39,266 bases of DNA from Hypsibius dujardini. Its lineage: Eukaryota > Tardigrada > Eutardigrada > Parachela > Hypsibiidae. Positions 21,326 to 32,561 of the stretch are shown piece by piece; the first letter of the stretch is position 1, and every line of letters starts with the position of its first letter. The stretch spans positions 1 to 39,266 of the forward strand of contig LRSR01008737.1 in NCBI GenBank assembly GCA_001579985.1, given 5' to 3'. The notes below the pieces were generated by a model that saw nothing but the letters and a program-made list of their open reading frames with translations, was not told where the DNA came from and searched no databases. Both the position numbers and the translations under genes were made by a program.

Positions 21326-24300
21326 TTACGCCCACTTCCTGGCGCACCATCCCTTCCTAATTCTAACGCTGACGTTCTGCGCCAACATTGTTCTTCTCCT
21401 CGTGATTGTTTGCACGGACAGTCTGCCGGCGTTCGACGACCCACAAGCGGTATGAACGCAACTCTCAGTAAACTCTGGGAATGTTGCTGGTATATAATAC
21501 TCTCGATCTGACAGTGACTGTGTACTGTATACTTACTTATTTAATGCAAGGGAGGAAGAGGGAGAAAAAATGTTGCCCATATTCCCCCGCCGATTTACGT
21601 CACAGACACACAGTCACAGACACAGACACGCCATGCTTACTTACACACAGTGTGTGCTTTCATTTATTTACAGGGATTTGAGCCACGCGGTAGCTTAATT
21701 AACCAGCGAGCCCAGGCCTGGAGGAACTTTCTCGAGCGTGATGGTGTTGTACAACCGTCAACGAGGAGGAAGGCTACGACGACCAAGCCGGTGGCGGCTC
21801 GTCAAAATGCCCCGGTTCAAGAGATCGGCACGGGAAATGGAGACGCCGATTACGACTTTGTTGAGGGACTGCGAAACTCCACTGTGAAGGAGAACGTTTT
21901 TTCCAGCAGTGGAATGGCCAGTTTGGGTCCCATTACTCAGCCTCGGGGATTTTTTTGCTCAAGACCTCGTAAGCTTCCGAGCCAGAGCTTTAAGAGAAAT
22001 ACCGACTTTTCTGGAGTTTGTGCTGCTTGTCTGTCTGGGCTCTGGGCTAAATAACAACACACTTCATGTCTGTATCTTTTTTTGCATCCTATGTGTCTGC
22101 AAACTTTTGGTCTGTCTGACTGCCTGCCTGTTTGTCTATGTGACTGCCCGTTTGTCTGTCCATTTGACTGTCCGTTTGTTTGTGTGGCTGCCTGTCAGTC
22201 TGCCAGGCCGGTTGCCTGCCTGCTTGTCTGTTTGTCTGGCGGGTTGGCTGACTGTCTGTCTGTGTATTTAATGGTGTTGCATGTATGACTGACGGTCAGA
22301 TTGATTCAATGTGTCGGTCGGTCTGAGTTATGCCTGTAATTTCTCAAATCCCCTTCACTACAACGGAAATCCTTAACTCTTTCAGTGCTTGGTCACGCAA
22401 AGCTCATCTTACGGCGAAAGGACGCCGGCAACCTGCTCAATCTCGAAGGCATTCGCGAACTCTGCCAGCTTGACGCGGACATCAGGCGCCTTGACGAATT
22501 CCAAAGCTGTTCCGAGGAGAGTGCGGACACGGGACGACTGTGCCGCACGTGGAACCTCCCAAACTACGTGGCCGTCCTTGCCGGGAAGACTTCATGCCAT
22601 CAGCTAGAGGAACATGATATCCGTAACGTCCTGAATCTCACCGCCACCTGCCTTCCCTTTTACCGAAGTGGCCAATTAAAAGCTGACTGTAGCACCTCCG
22701 AAGACGATGGAAAAACAATGTAAATGCAGGCAAACGAGGCAGGGCAGAGACAGACAGACAGACAGACAGATAGATGCAGTCAGACAGACAAACTGACAGG
22801 CAGTCAGTCACAGAGTCAAACAGATAGGCAGTCAGAAAGGTAGGTAGTCGGGCAGGAAGCCAGTGGGGCAGTCGGACAACATGAGCAGGTAGACAGACGG
22901 ACAGACTCGCAGATTTACAAACAGACAGGCAAATTAACACACATACAGACAGAAAAGGATAAATAACAAATTATCGCAGCAGTGGAGTAGCAATAAGTAA
23001 TAAAATTTTCTGCATTCCAGGCAGGAAGACACTATTACATGTCCAGGCGTGCCGACGGACTGTATCAAAGACAGCTCGATTTATCATCTGCTGTATTTCA
23101 TCAGCGATAAGGAGTCCCGGGAGACCGGCTACAGCTCCATGAAGCACACTCTTGCCGTCCTTCCGGTTTGGAGTAGCCCGGCGGCGCTGCCACTCTACCG
23201 GGCCCTCCAGTGGGGCAATTTCACCCGGCCAGACGATGACGGGCCCATCCAAGTGATTGGCATGGAAATGGGATCGGGAGACCGGTTATTTAACACGGCA
23301 CTGCTGGAGGACACTCTGTACGTGGGCGTCGCGGCCGGCGTCGTCGTGGTCGTGCTGTGGCTCTACACCGGCTCGCTGTTTGTCACGCTGATGAATTTGA
23401 TGGCCATCTTCTTCTCCCTGGTCGTCTCCTACTTCCTGTATGTGTTTGTGTTCCGGCTAACGTTCTTTCCGTTTATGAATTTGTTGACTTGCGTGATCAT
23501 CGTCGCAATAGGTAAGAAAGTGAAGCTGATACTATGCCCTGTGTTAAGGAGACATTTCTGAAAATGGATATTTTATTAAAGGGGCGGATGCACTCGTCAT
23601 TTTCGCAAGACTTTGGCATTTGGCGAAGACGGAAAAGGACGACGGTAGATTCGAGAAGGTTCGTCTGCTTGACTTCTCTGCTTGCCTGCCGGTGTATGTG
23701 CTTTTCTCCCTGTCTGTCTGTCTGACTGCCTGTCTGGCTGACTGCCTGTCTGGCGCTGAGTTCGTCAGTTTGCTTATGTATCTATCCTCCGCCTTTCTGC
23801 CTGAACATGTAATTGTGTGTCTTTTTATTCTGTCTATATGCCTGTGGATCAGTTTGAACCCTCTGTCTTCTAGTGATGCTGGCCAACTTTATTTGACTCT
23901 TTCCTAACTGTACTGTATGTCTGATTATCCGTTGGTCCCTCTCTTTTTGCCTGTTGCACTGGCATACTAACGTTTGATTCCACCAGGTTGTCCACGCGAC
24001 CTTTCGACATGCCGCACAGGCGATCCTCGTCAGCAGTCTGACTGCCTCCGCGGCACTCTTCTCCGACATCGTCAATCCCATCATCGCAATCCGCTGTTTC
24101 AGCATCTTCGCCGGACTCACGGTCCTTGTACATTTGTTCTTCGCTGTCACCTGGATGCCGGCCTGTTTTGTGGTCGCCGACAAATGGGGCTCGTCCGTCT
24201 ACGTTTGCGGCGTCTTCGCCGGAACTCTCCTTTCTTGTGATACGAAATCGCCGGTCTGCCGGCTGCTTTATCGCTGCCGTTGCCTGCATTCCGGCCTCCG

Positions 24301-26894
24301 TCAGTACTGTGATTACTTTCGAATTTTCTTCGAGAAACTCCTTCCCTGCCTCGTCATTCGCCTGAAGTGGATGTGGATGGCGAGTTTTGTACTTTTGACA
24401 GTCGGTGCTTGTGTGGTGGTTTTTGTCTTTCCCGGTATGTGCCAAGAGACATGTATTTTTCGGACAGTCATGCAATGCAGGCAGGCATACATGAAGGTAG
24501 ACAGGCATGACAGACAGGGAGACACAGACAGACACGACGAGAGACATGTAGACTGGCAGTCAGGCAGCAGACAGACATACAGACTCAGACAGAGTCGGAC
24601 ACTTAGACAGATAGATACATTACTGCGTTAGTTAGAAGAATTTCACATGACTTCATATCAATTTGCAGGCCTTCAGTTGGCATCAGGTCGCACGTTCTCG
24701 CTATGGAACAGCGACCATCCATCGGAACAATACCGGTTGCTCAAGGATCGGTTTGCCTTTGAGGAGAATCGAAATCTGAACAACAACGAAAAGGTCTCTC
24801 TGCATTTTGTATGGGGCGTTTTAGCCCTGAATCAAGCTGCTTTACTAGACCCTACCGATACCGGTATAACTACAATGGATGGAAGATTCAACATGTCTGA
24901 CCCATTGAGCCAGATCTGGATGCTGAAATTTTGTGCTGATTTGCGCCAACAGACTTTCTTCGACAATTCCACACAATCCGGTACAGCTTATTCGTCTCTC
25001 TGTCTGTCCGTCTGTCTGTCTATCTGTTTACCTTTCAGTCTGGAAAGCTGTCTGTCAGTCTACCTATCTGAATGTCTGTATGTCTGTCTGTGCCTACCCG
25101 TCAGTCTGGATAATTGTATGTTTGTCGGACTGTCTTTCAGTTGATTTATCTGTCTGTCGGCTTTTTTCCTGTTCGCGTTTCTACCTCACCGATATGTATT
25201 ATATAATGCTGTCTCCCCTAAATTTAGATAACGCATGCTACTTTGATTCCTTCATGCTGTGGATGGAAACTGGCGCTTGTTCAGGACATTCACAATTTCC
25301 ATATCCGCCTGCTACCTTCATACGGTGTGTCCACACGTTCTCCAACTCATTTCCCCAAGCCAAACACTTCGGACCAAACTTCAACTCACTCCACCAAATC
25401 GACTCTTTCGTCCTTCGTCTCCAAACTTCTCAGCTTTTCTCGCATTCCTACACGGCCATGCAGCAGCTGCACCAACACGTCGACCAATGGTTCACCGCCG
25501 CCTTGCGAACCGCACCGCCCAGTCTGCAGGGCGCTTGGTTTACTGGTGATTTTGCCTTTTTCGATCTCCAGCAATCCCTTATCTCTGGGACGGCCCTATC
25601 GCTGATTGTCTCATTGTTTGTGGCCTTCTTGGTGTTGTTTTTTACGACCCTCAATGTGGGCGTCAGCCTCATTGCCATCGCTGTGATAGCCGGCATCATG
25701 CTGGTCACGACTGCGGCGCTGGTGCTAATGGAATGGCAGTTGAGCGTCTTCGAGTCAACCATCATCGGTTTGGCCATCGGACTGTCCGTGGACTTCACGC
25801 TGCATTATGCGGTTTCGTACTGCTGTGCGGAATCGTATGAAGAACGCGAGCTTAAGGTATGTGACAATTAGGCACAGACTTGAGAGACAGACAGACAACC
25901 AGACAGGCTGGCAGACAGACAGACAAACAGGGCAGGGAGGCAGACCGACAGACAGAGAGATACATCGACAGACACATACAGATAAACAGACAGCATTCTC
26001 ACTGAAAACCGACGGAACTACCGACGATTTGATCAAACAGACAAACTGCGTTGTAAGGTTGTTTTTTCCTTCCAGACAAACATAGTCATCTCCGAAATGG
26101 CCAGCTGCGTCACCATGTCCGCTGTCACGACCTTTCTCGCGGGCGCCCTCATGATCCCCTCTGACATCCTCTTCTACCGGCAGCTCGGCCTCTTCATCAT
26201 CACCGTCACCGCCATCAGCCTTCTCTACGCCACGATCTTCCTCCCCGCCTGCCTGGCGGTCCTCGGCCCGCAAGGCGCCTTCCTGCAGTTCCACTACCCG
26301 TCCTGCCGGCCGCTCTGCTGCCGGCCAGATCCCTCAAAGCTCGTCGAGAAGAGCATGCACTCCTCGGCGGAGTTCGACACCACCTACACCACCGGCGGAA
26401 CCTACGATCACCACCGCGAAACCAAGCAATGCTTCCATCAATCCATCAATCAACCGTATCAAGGCAAAGCTCTGCGTTCACCTTCTGCTGCTGCTGCTGC
26501 TGCCAACAACCATCACGTCGTGGTCATCTCTGCGACCCCGGAGCAGCCTCCGAAGACCCATCCGGCCTTGCTGTTGGACGTCGACCCGGATCTGGCGGAC
26601 GAGGAGACGGACTCAGTCGGGGAGCTCGGTTCGGTGCCGACGTCGCGCGGTCCGTCGCGTGGAACGTCGCTGATTCGCCGGTCGCAGCAGGCCAGCCGGG
26701 GCATCTTCCCGTGGGACTACATCATGCAACGGTTGCCGTTATCGCGGCACTTTTCCGTCGCGGGAAGTTCCGTCATCTACATCGACGCGGACGTGCGGAG
26801 CGTCACCTCGAGTATGGGGCTAGAGGGGCCGGCGGTGCTGCCGAACCGGCGGGAGGACGTGCCGGAGGTGTGGGTGCGACGGACGACCGAGTAA
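21326..26894 (+). CDS. DISP1: Dispatched, RND-type Hedgehog-release transporter (5' partial)
   Basis: Nine exons: 21326-21449, 21674-21968, 22386-22719, 23021-23511, 23582-23658, 23987-24434, 24669-24980, 25228-25856 and 26076-26894 (TAA). All are GT-AG and in phase, giving about 1175 residues. The first holds TM1 (YAHFLAHHPFLIL). Across the first junction the signature AFDDPQAGFEPRGSLINQR matches human FSDPLLGFEPRGTAIGQR. A Cys-rich loop (ELCQLD, NYVAVLA) follows, then the sterol-sensing TM2-6 block (SYFLYVFVF, FFPFMNLLTCVIIVAIG). Next come FFEKLLPCLVIRLKW (TM7), the second luminal loop and TM8-12 with GLSVDFTLHY and FLAGALMIPS, then a long tail with an Ala run. Dispatched uses a Na+ gradient to release lipid-modified Hedgehog. 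The TM10 Asp is present, but TM4 reads GADA where GADD is usual. The initiating exon was not found. Confidence 0.95.
21969..22385 (+). repeat. Dispatched intron with TGTC/TGCC array
   Basis: After the gtaagc donor, 22025-22265 is built of ctgtctg, ctgcctgc and tttgtctg units. All units have the same orientation. Confidence 0.9.
22720..23020 (+). repeat. Dispatched intron with GACA/GGCA array
   Basis: Positions 22740-22950 are gacagaca, ggcagtca and related units, opposite in orientation to the array in the preceding array-bearing intron. Confidence 0.9.
23659..23986 (+). repeat. Dispatched intron with TGTC/TGCC array
   Basis: Positions 23665-23850 carry ctgtctgtctgactgcctg units. The weak donor gttcgt at 23659 is set by phase with the exon at 23987. 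The intron before it (23512-23581) is 70 nt long and has no array. Confidence 0.9.
24435..24668 (+). repeat. Dispatched intron with GACA/GGCA array
   Basis: Positions 24476-24620 carry ggcaggca, gacagaca and cagactcagaca units, opposite in orientation to the preceding array. Confidence 0.9.
24981..25227 (+). repeat. Dispatched intron with TGTC array
   Basis: Positions 24998-25165 carry gtctgtccgtctgtctg and cagtctgg units. Confidence 0.9.
25857..26075 (+). repeat. Dispatched intron with GACA array
   Basis: Positions 25880-25995 carry gagacagacagaca and ggcagacagaca units, opposite in orientation to the preceding array. Confidence 0.9.
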
Positions 26895-27059
26895 CGTGGA
26901 CACGCGGTGGCAAGCTGGACCTTCTTCGGTGACTTTTTCAAGAGATTCTTCTTTTTTTGTTCCTTTTTCTGTTCCTTGTTTACACCAGCGTGACTTTGGG
27001 TCTTTGGATTTCCAAGTTCAGGCGTGTTCTTTGGTCACATTGTAAGGGATTGGAAACCA

Positions 27060-27065
27060 AATAAA
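27060..27065 (+). terminator. Probable poly(A) signal of Dispatched
   Basis: AATAAA lies 166 nt after the TAA and is followed by T-rich sequence. Confidence 0.65.
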
Positions 27066-27778
27066 TTTTATAATTTTGTACTGTACATAAAAATATTAGA
27101 TCCATCCATTCATTCATTGGATTGTGAAATGCCATTTCCAGCTACGACTTAACAATTTTGGGCAACATCACAACTTCACAAGCCAGGGACAATGTGTAGC
27201 TGTACCTGTAAGAAACGCCAAAACCGAAATAAATTTATCCACGTTGAATTTCCAGGAAACTGCGGAAGGTAATTTTTAATTTATAATTTTTGGTTCTCAC
27301 ACATTGTACGCGGAGTACAGCCTAATTCTAGTCAGTTAGCGTTCGTATATCACGTAATCAAAGGAGGATTGGTGGGTTGTCTGGAGCTTTGATTACTCCC
27401 CAGTAAATTAGGCCCCGCCCATCAGTTGGTAAAAAATGGGCCAATTTCCCGATCACATAATATGTGGCCGACGCCTCACCCCTTTTCTACTCATAGCTCC
27501 GCCCCCTGAATCTCAAGAAAAATTTGTCTCACGCCAATTGATTGGAAATTAAATTCAGAATGAAAATGGGTAAAAAAGTTTATTTGGATGTATATTAAAA
27601 GCTGAGTTCTACTGGGCGGGAACTCCTATATGCACTGACTACTAGTATTACTGATAAGTGACTAACATTCATAATCAATAGGAGTAACAAATTTTTGTAG
27701 CAAATTTTTAAAACCGTGTCTGTCTGGTCAAATGTTTTCGGGATGAGAAAAATGCCTTCATTTTGCATATACGCACGT

Positions 27779-27886
27779 GGCAAAAACTTTGGGCTAACCG
27801 AGTTAAGCCATATTACTCGTGCAATGTATAGTTTTATACACAGGCCGAGTTAACTGGCTTAACTCGGTTAGTGCAAAGTGTTTGGC
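27779..27886. mobile_element. Small inverted-repeat (foldback) element
   Basis: A perfect 17-bp arm CTAACCGAGTTAAGCCA (27794-27810) is matched by its complement at 27855-27871. The pairing continues imperfectly outward, with ggcaaaaactttggg facing tgcaaagtgtttggc, giving arms of about 32 bp around a 44-bp loop. MITE-like; mobility is inferred from form only. Confidence 0.6.
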
Positions 27887-28354
27887 ACTTGGGTACACAG
27901 GAATCAAGTAATTCGCAAAGTAACCTCGGAAATGGAATATTTTGGGTTGATTATTGCACATTATCGTTGTTGTAATGTGATTGCCATTTATTTGCATAAT
28001 TACTCAGCCGTCCCCCCCCCCGTCGACCTGGGGCTAGGAAACCGGTTTCTCGCTTTATGCGAAAACAATCACCTCTGCACGCATGTGCGCGGATCACACA
28101 AATGGCATATATGACTGCACCTCAAAAACGTGAGTAATACTCGGTACTACAGCATAGCACACTCTTTCCGGTAAGACGGTTTATATACCGACACCATAAA
28201 AATCAACATTCACGGCACAATAACAACAGCCCATAAAGAAAGCATTCACGCGCTCGGTGTAGTAAAGAAGCAAGCTCGTAACGAAAATTTCAGCTCTCGA
28301 GCAAATTTCTGTTGCGAAAGCATGACGTTAGCGTTATATGTTTGATTCTCGAAA

Positions 28355-31300
28355 ATGATTCCCAGGAAGAAATATTCGGGAACTGTTTGGATAACAGCAA
28401 CGTTGTTTTCTGCGATTTTTTTGTCTGTTAGCCAAAGCCAGAGCATTCCCGTTGGAGGGGGTTACGTGGGTTGCGGATATGACGTTCTAACGGGGAACCC
28501 CGACGGCGCCAGTTTCACCAACGGCGGACTCGATCCTGGCCTGAAGCCGGCGAAATTTATCCTCCGGAAGACGTTCAAGGAGAACAGCTACTGCCCTGCT
28601 GAGGCGACGTGTGTAGAGCTTGGTGGGATGTTTGGGGAGGAGACATTTTCACTGAATGCCGACCTGCAACAGTACAAAGATGAATATTCAGCGCTGTGGA
28701 CACAGGAGAGTTCTGTCAGCGTACGTATAATCTCGCAGCTTGTTTCTGCGCTTGTCTGTGTCTGTGTCTGTGTCTCTGTCTCTGTCTGTGTATGCGTATC
28801 TGTCTGTGTCTGTGTCTGTGTCTGTGTCTGTGTCTGTGTCTGTGTCTGTGTCTGTGTCTGTGTCTGTGTCTGCGTATCTGTCTGTGTCTATGTCTGTGTC
28901 TGTGTCTGCGTTTGTGTCTGTGTCTTTGTCTGTGTCTGTGTCTGTGTCTGTGTCTGCGTATCTGTCTCTGTTTCTGAATGTGTATCTGTCCATGTCTTCG
29001 TCAATGACATGTCTGTGTCAATGCCTCTGCATATTTCTCTGAAGGTATCTAAAGTAGGGTCTGTGTCTCTGTTTATGCGTTTGTTCTTGTTCTTGTTTGT
29101 GTAATTGCCCGTCAATCTGTCTACCTTTACTGACACGTTGTTTTATTAATCAAAGGTATTAATTGCCTCATTTGGTGGAACACTCAGCGCTGCGTACCGT
29201 GAGGCGCAGAAGCTCATCAACTCCCAAGAGAAAGTGATCCTCAACAAGCGCCGCATCACCATCACCGGTGACGCCACCTACAACACCCGCGGAAACCGGC
29301 GATTAGACCCGGAATTCCTGCAGGCTCTGTGTGATCTCCCACTCACCTACTCGCAAGACGTCTACGGAGATTTTCTCAAAGAGTGGGGTACCCACGTGGT
29401 GACCGCGGCCAAACTGGGAGTGCGCGAATCGTGGCGGGAAGACTTCTCCAAGAAGATCATCATCAACGCCCTGCAGAGAAACCAGAGTTACGCCATCAGC
29501 AACAGCGGTGGTTTTTTGTCCTTTGTCAGTTCCTCACTCACCGGACAACTCTCCGATCAGCTGGTGAGTGAATTTCGAAGCGATAAGCAGTCGCAGAACC
29601 GCTGGACGTCCGCCGTGGGCTCGCCGATGGCTCCTGCGCCGATATCGTTAACTCTAAGGGGACTGGAGACGTTCATCGTGCCTACGAGTTTTAGAGGTAC
29701 AGTTCGTAAGTAAATGTAGACTACGTATACAGTCAGTAAAAAACTACGTTTTAGAAATTCAAAGAAAAATATTTGTGCGAGGCATTATGCCTATCATTAT
29801 TCACCCTTCTTCGTATCTAAATTAACTAGCTCGTACCAATGCCCGTGTGGATCTGTTTTTTTTAATAAATTAAATTTTGTCTGAATTAACACCCATCATC
29901 ATTATACTGTATACCGACGTCGATCGTCCTGGAATGCGTATTATTATGGTGCGCACCAAGCAAGAAGACATTTTCAGTAAAAGACCGTAATGAAGTAGCC
30001 CTAGCAATTGCATATACTTACTCGCACAGTTGTGTCAGCTGAAGGCCGGAGTACGCTTTAACTTATTACGCTTTAACTTATTATTATTATTATTATTAAC
30101 TATTATTATTAACTTATTATTATTATTACGCTTTAACTTATTTGAGACGATTTTCAGAGGGTAAACCCAGAATGTTTCCGCTTTCTATTTTTATAATAGA
30201 GCTATAATTATGATGATTTTCAAAATTAATTTTATTGGTCAGGATATGGAAAAACATTTTCGGCAGAATTTCGAATTTGGGTAAACGTTGGAGATTCCAT
30301 TTTCCCTGATTTTGACCGTAAAAACTTAATTTTTGCAGAGTAATTTAATTTAACGAATTTTAATATCATTCCTCTCAAGAATCAATTTTAAATCGTTTAG
30401 CATCAGCAGTATTTTTTTGGATGTTAGGGGGCGGAGCTATGCGTCATTTCTGGAATTTCACTCGTAAGTTTTCGGTCGGACTGGACAATGACCTGTAGCT
30501 CCGCCCCCTGACATTTTCAAAGGGTCCTTCTAACGCCGATCGATTTCAAATTGAATTTTGAGAAGCGCAGTGTCAAAATTCTTTAAATTTAACCATTTCC
30601 CAAAATTGACGCTTTCACAATCAAAATCCGGGAAAGTGGAATCTTCCAGTGTTTCCCCAACTTTGAAATTCTACCAAAAAGAGCTTTCATACATGTATCC
30701 TCACCGATAAAATTAATTAAAAAAACCTAATCACAACTTTATTAATCAAATATAAAGCGGAGACCTTCTAGGTTCCCTCTCTGAAAATCGTCCTAAGTTA
30801 GATATAAGACGACATGTTAAAATCAAATAGTAAAACCAAAAGAAAAATTCATTCAGCTCTGTTTACAATTTTCGTTCGCTCGTTTCACAGACGGAAATAA
30901 CGGCTCATCCTCGTCCTGCGCCACCTTGCAGACCACCGGCGACATGGCCAGCATCCGGGCGAACGTCATTCGAGCCCTTTCCGATTATCCCAACATCAGC
31001 GGAGCCCAAACTCCCACCGCCATCACCCGTATGTCAAACGTGTCTATCATCTTTGTCTATGTACAGAATGTATTCTGTATCTGCCCATGACTGCCTGTAA
31101 AAATGGTACCATCACTATACTTTGACCTGCCAATTTTGGGAAATTACACCCCTTCTTTGATCGAAGCGTTTTCAATTGATTCTCTAACGGTCACATTTCC
31201 CCCCGTTTTGTTCAGGCATGAGCAATTTGACCTGGCCCAAGGGCACCTACTCCCTCCTAATGGCCCATGACGGATGTCCGCTCGGACCGTGGGCCAACGG

Positions 31301-32561
31301 AACGCGCCATCACGACACGGTGGACCGGTTCCCTGACAACGAGTGGTCTTCCGGATTTGAGAATCGGACCGCGAGTTCCCTTTTTTACAACAACCTCGAC
31401 TTGCGGTTTTGCAGTAAAATTTTTGAATTCGAGGACGGGGCGATGGACTGGTCGCAGGGCGCCTATTGCACTTTTAAACGCGGCGACTGTCCGGACAACT
31501 TTGAGGTGGGCATACATGGCTGGCAAAGTTAATATAAGTTAAAAACAAATGAAACTGCTTTATTAACTAATTATTAAGTCATAGTTTTAAAAGGGACTAA
31601 AAGTATCTTTTTTATTAATAAGTTATTAAGTTATAATTTTAGTAGGGACCAAAAGTATCGTTTGTATTAATTAATTATTATTAAGTCTTTTAATAGGGAC
31701 CAAAAGTATCAGTTGCGTATGATTAATTTCAAAACTAAAATTAATCAACCAAGGTAAATCGAGAACTGACCGCACGCAAATACGTATAAGTAATTAAAAT
31801 ATACATTACTACTTGTTTTAGTTTGAATTTTAAAACCTAAACCAAAACTGGAAGCCACGAAAAATTTAGGTGGCAAAACTGAATACTCAAATTACAAGTA
31901 ATACAGGAAGCAATACAAGAAGCTAAAATACAAATCTGGAACATGTACCTGATTTGAATGGGTCAAAATATTGATTAGGTATTCAAGCTTATTAATTTAA
32001 AATAATCAGCTAAATGATTTAGTAACTATTTTACAGCATTTAGCTTAACAAGAATCAAAACTTCCATTTACGGAAAGATTCAAGGGGAAGCCAAAATTAG
32101 TGCGATTAAATTCAGTCTAATCCGATTGATATATTGCAGAAAAAAAGACTGAACTAAGAAGCTCACAGTCCAGTTGTAGTTAAGTAGTATTGTTTTCTTT
32201 AATTCTCTAGGTGGGAAATTTCTATGTGGACGATGAGTTCTTTTTCAATGCCAATTGGTTCGCGGGAACGTTGCCGGACGGGGAGTATCGGAAGAAGACG
32301 CGGTATTACTTTTGCTGCCGTAATGATGGAGCGGTGAATAAGCCGATTTTCCTGCCGACGCAGAGACCGTTTCTGCTGATGCCGATGGGACCGTCATGTC
32401 AGGTGGTGGCGGGCATGCAAGCCGAAATGCATTGGCTCAAGATTGACACCATGTGGAAGGGCTGGTCCATGATGACCGGGAAGGTGCCCTTTTCAATGAT
32501 GAATAATACCGCGCGGTGGACGGTGTATTTTTGCTATTATTCCGCAATACAATCGCAATGA
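28355..32561 (+). CDS. Secreted MACPF-ApeC (apextrin-like) protein, complete
   Basis: Exons are 28355-28720, 29156-29705, 30891-31028, 31216-31505 and 32211-32561 (TGA), all in phase, giving 564 residues. The start Met precedes a basic stretch and a hydrophobic core (VWITATLFSAIFLSV), a clear signal peptide. A MACPF domain follows: GCGYDVLTGNPDG and DPGLKPAKF near the N-terminus, and the WGTHVV signature at about 199-204. After a Ser-rich linker, an ApeC domain fills the C-terminal third: WPKGTYSL, GCPLGPW, CSKIFEF, GAYCTF, CPDNFE, VDDEFFFN, LPDGEYRKKTRYYFCCRNDG, LLMPMGPSCQVV and GM. The MACPF + ApeC pairing is that of apextrins, extracellular proteins tied to innate defence or embryonic matrix in marine invertebrates. 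Pore formation is possible but not shown by sequence. The exon 2 donor could also be 9 nt earlier (29696), with the same phase. Confidence 0.93.
28740..28990 (+). repeat. (TGTCTG)n hexanucleotide array
   Basis: Long runs of tgtctg (gtctgt) units, nearly perfect at 28805-28870, in the first intron of the MACPF-ApeC gene. It is a hexamer, unlike the TGTC tetramer of the other arrays, and is the last array of this class in the window. Confidence 0.95.
29706..30890 (+). other. MACPF-ApeC intron carrying a long inverted repeat
   Basis: The donor is gtaagt and the acceptor is cgtttcacag. A TTA-rich stretch at 30062-30140 precedes the inverted-repeat element listed separately. No exon seen. Confidence 0.8.
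30135..30798. mobile_element. Long imperfect inverted repeat, foldback/MITE-like
   Basis: The left arm starts GACGATTTTCAGAG (30146) and the right arm ends CTCTGAAAATCGTC (30779-30792). The arms can be followed inward for about 300 bp with substitutions and small indels. They end in a perfect 14-bp pair around a centre of about 56 bp: agggggcggagcta (30426-30439) and tagctccgccccct (30496-30509). No reading frame is present. Related fragments occur at 27494, 32982 and about 34580. A non-autonomous element is the simplest reading. Confidence 0.75.
31559..31716 (+). repeat. Intronic minisatellite, three ~53 bp units
   Basis: Three successive AT-rich units each contain attaa..aagt..ttttaa/tagggac(c/t)aaaagtatc. 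The unit ends fall near 31610, 31664 and 31716. They lie in the last intron of the MACPF-ApeC gene (31506-32210). Confidence 0.8.

Larger units (their letters stand above)
26895..28354. other. Spacer between Dispatched and the MACPF-ApeC gene
   Basis: It holds the Dispatched 3' UTR, a stretch at about 27390-27570 related to the inverted-repeat family of the next gene's intron (it shares TAGCTCCGCCCCCTGA at 27494-27509), an inverted-repeat element at 27779-27886, a C run near 28014, and presumably the promoter of the next gene. No gene recognised. Confidence 0.6.

Noticed and set aside
21326-26894. Patched or Patched-domain (PTCHD) identity
   Set aside because: The GFEPRG signature after TM1, the FFEKLLPC segment and GLSVDFTLHY are Dispatched features.
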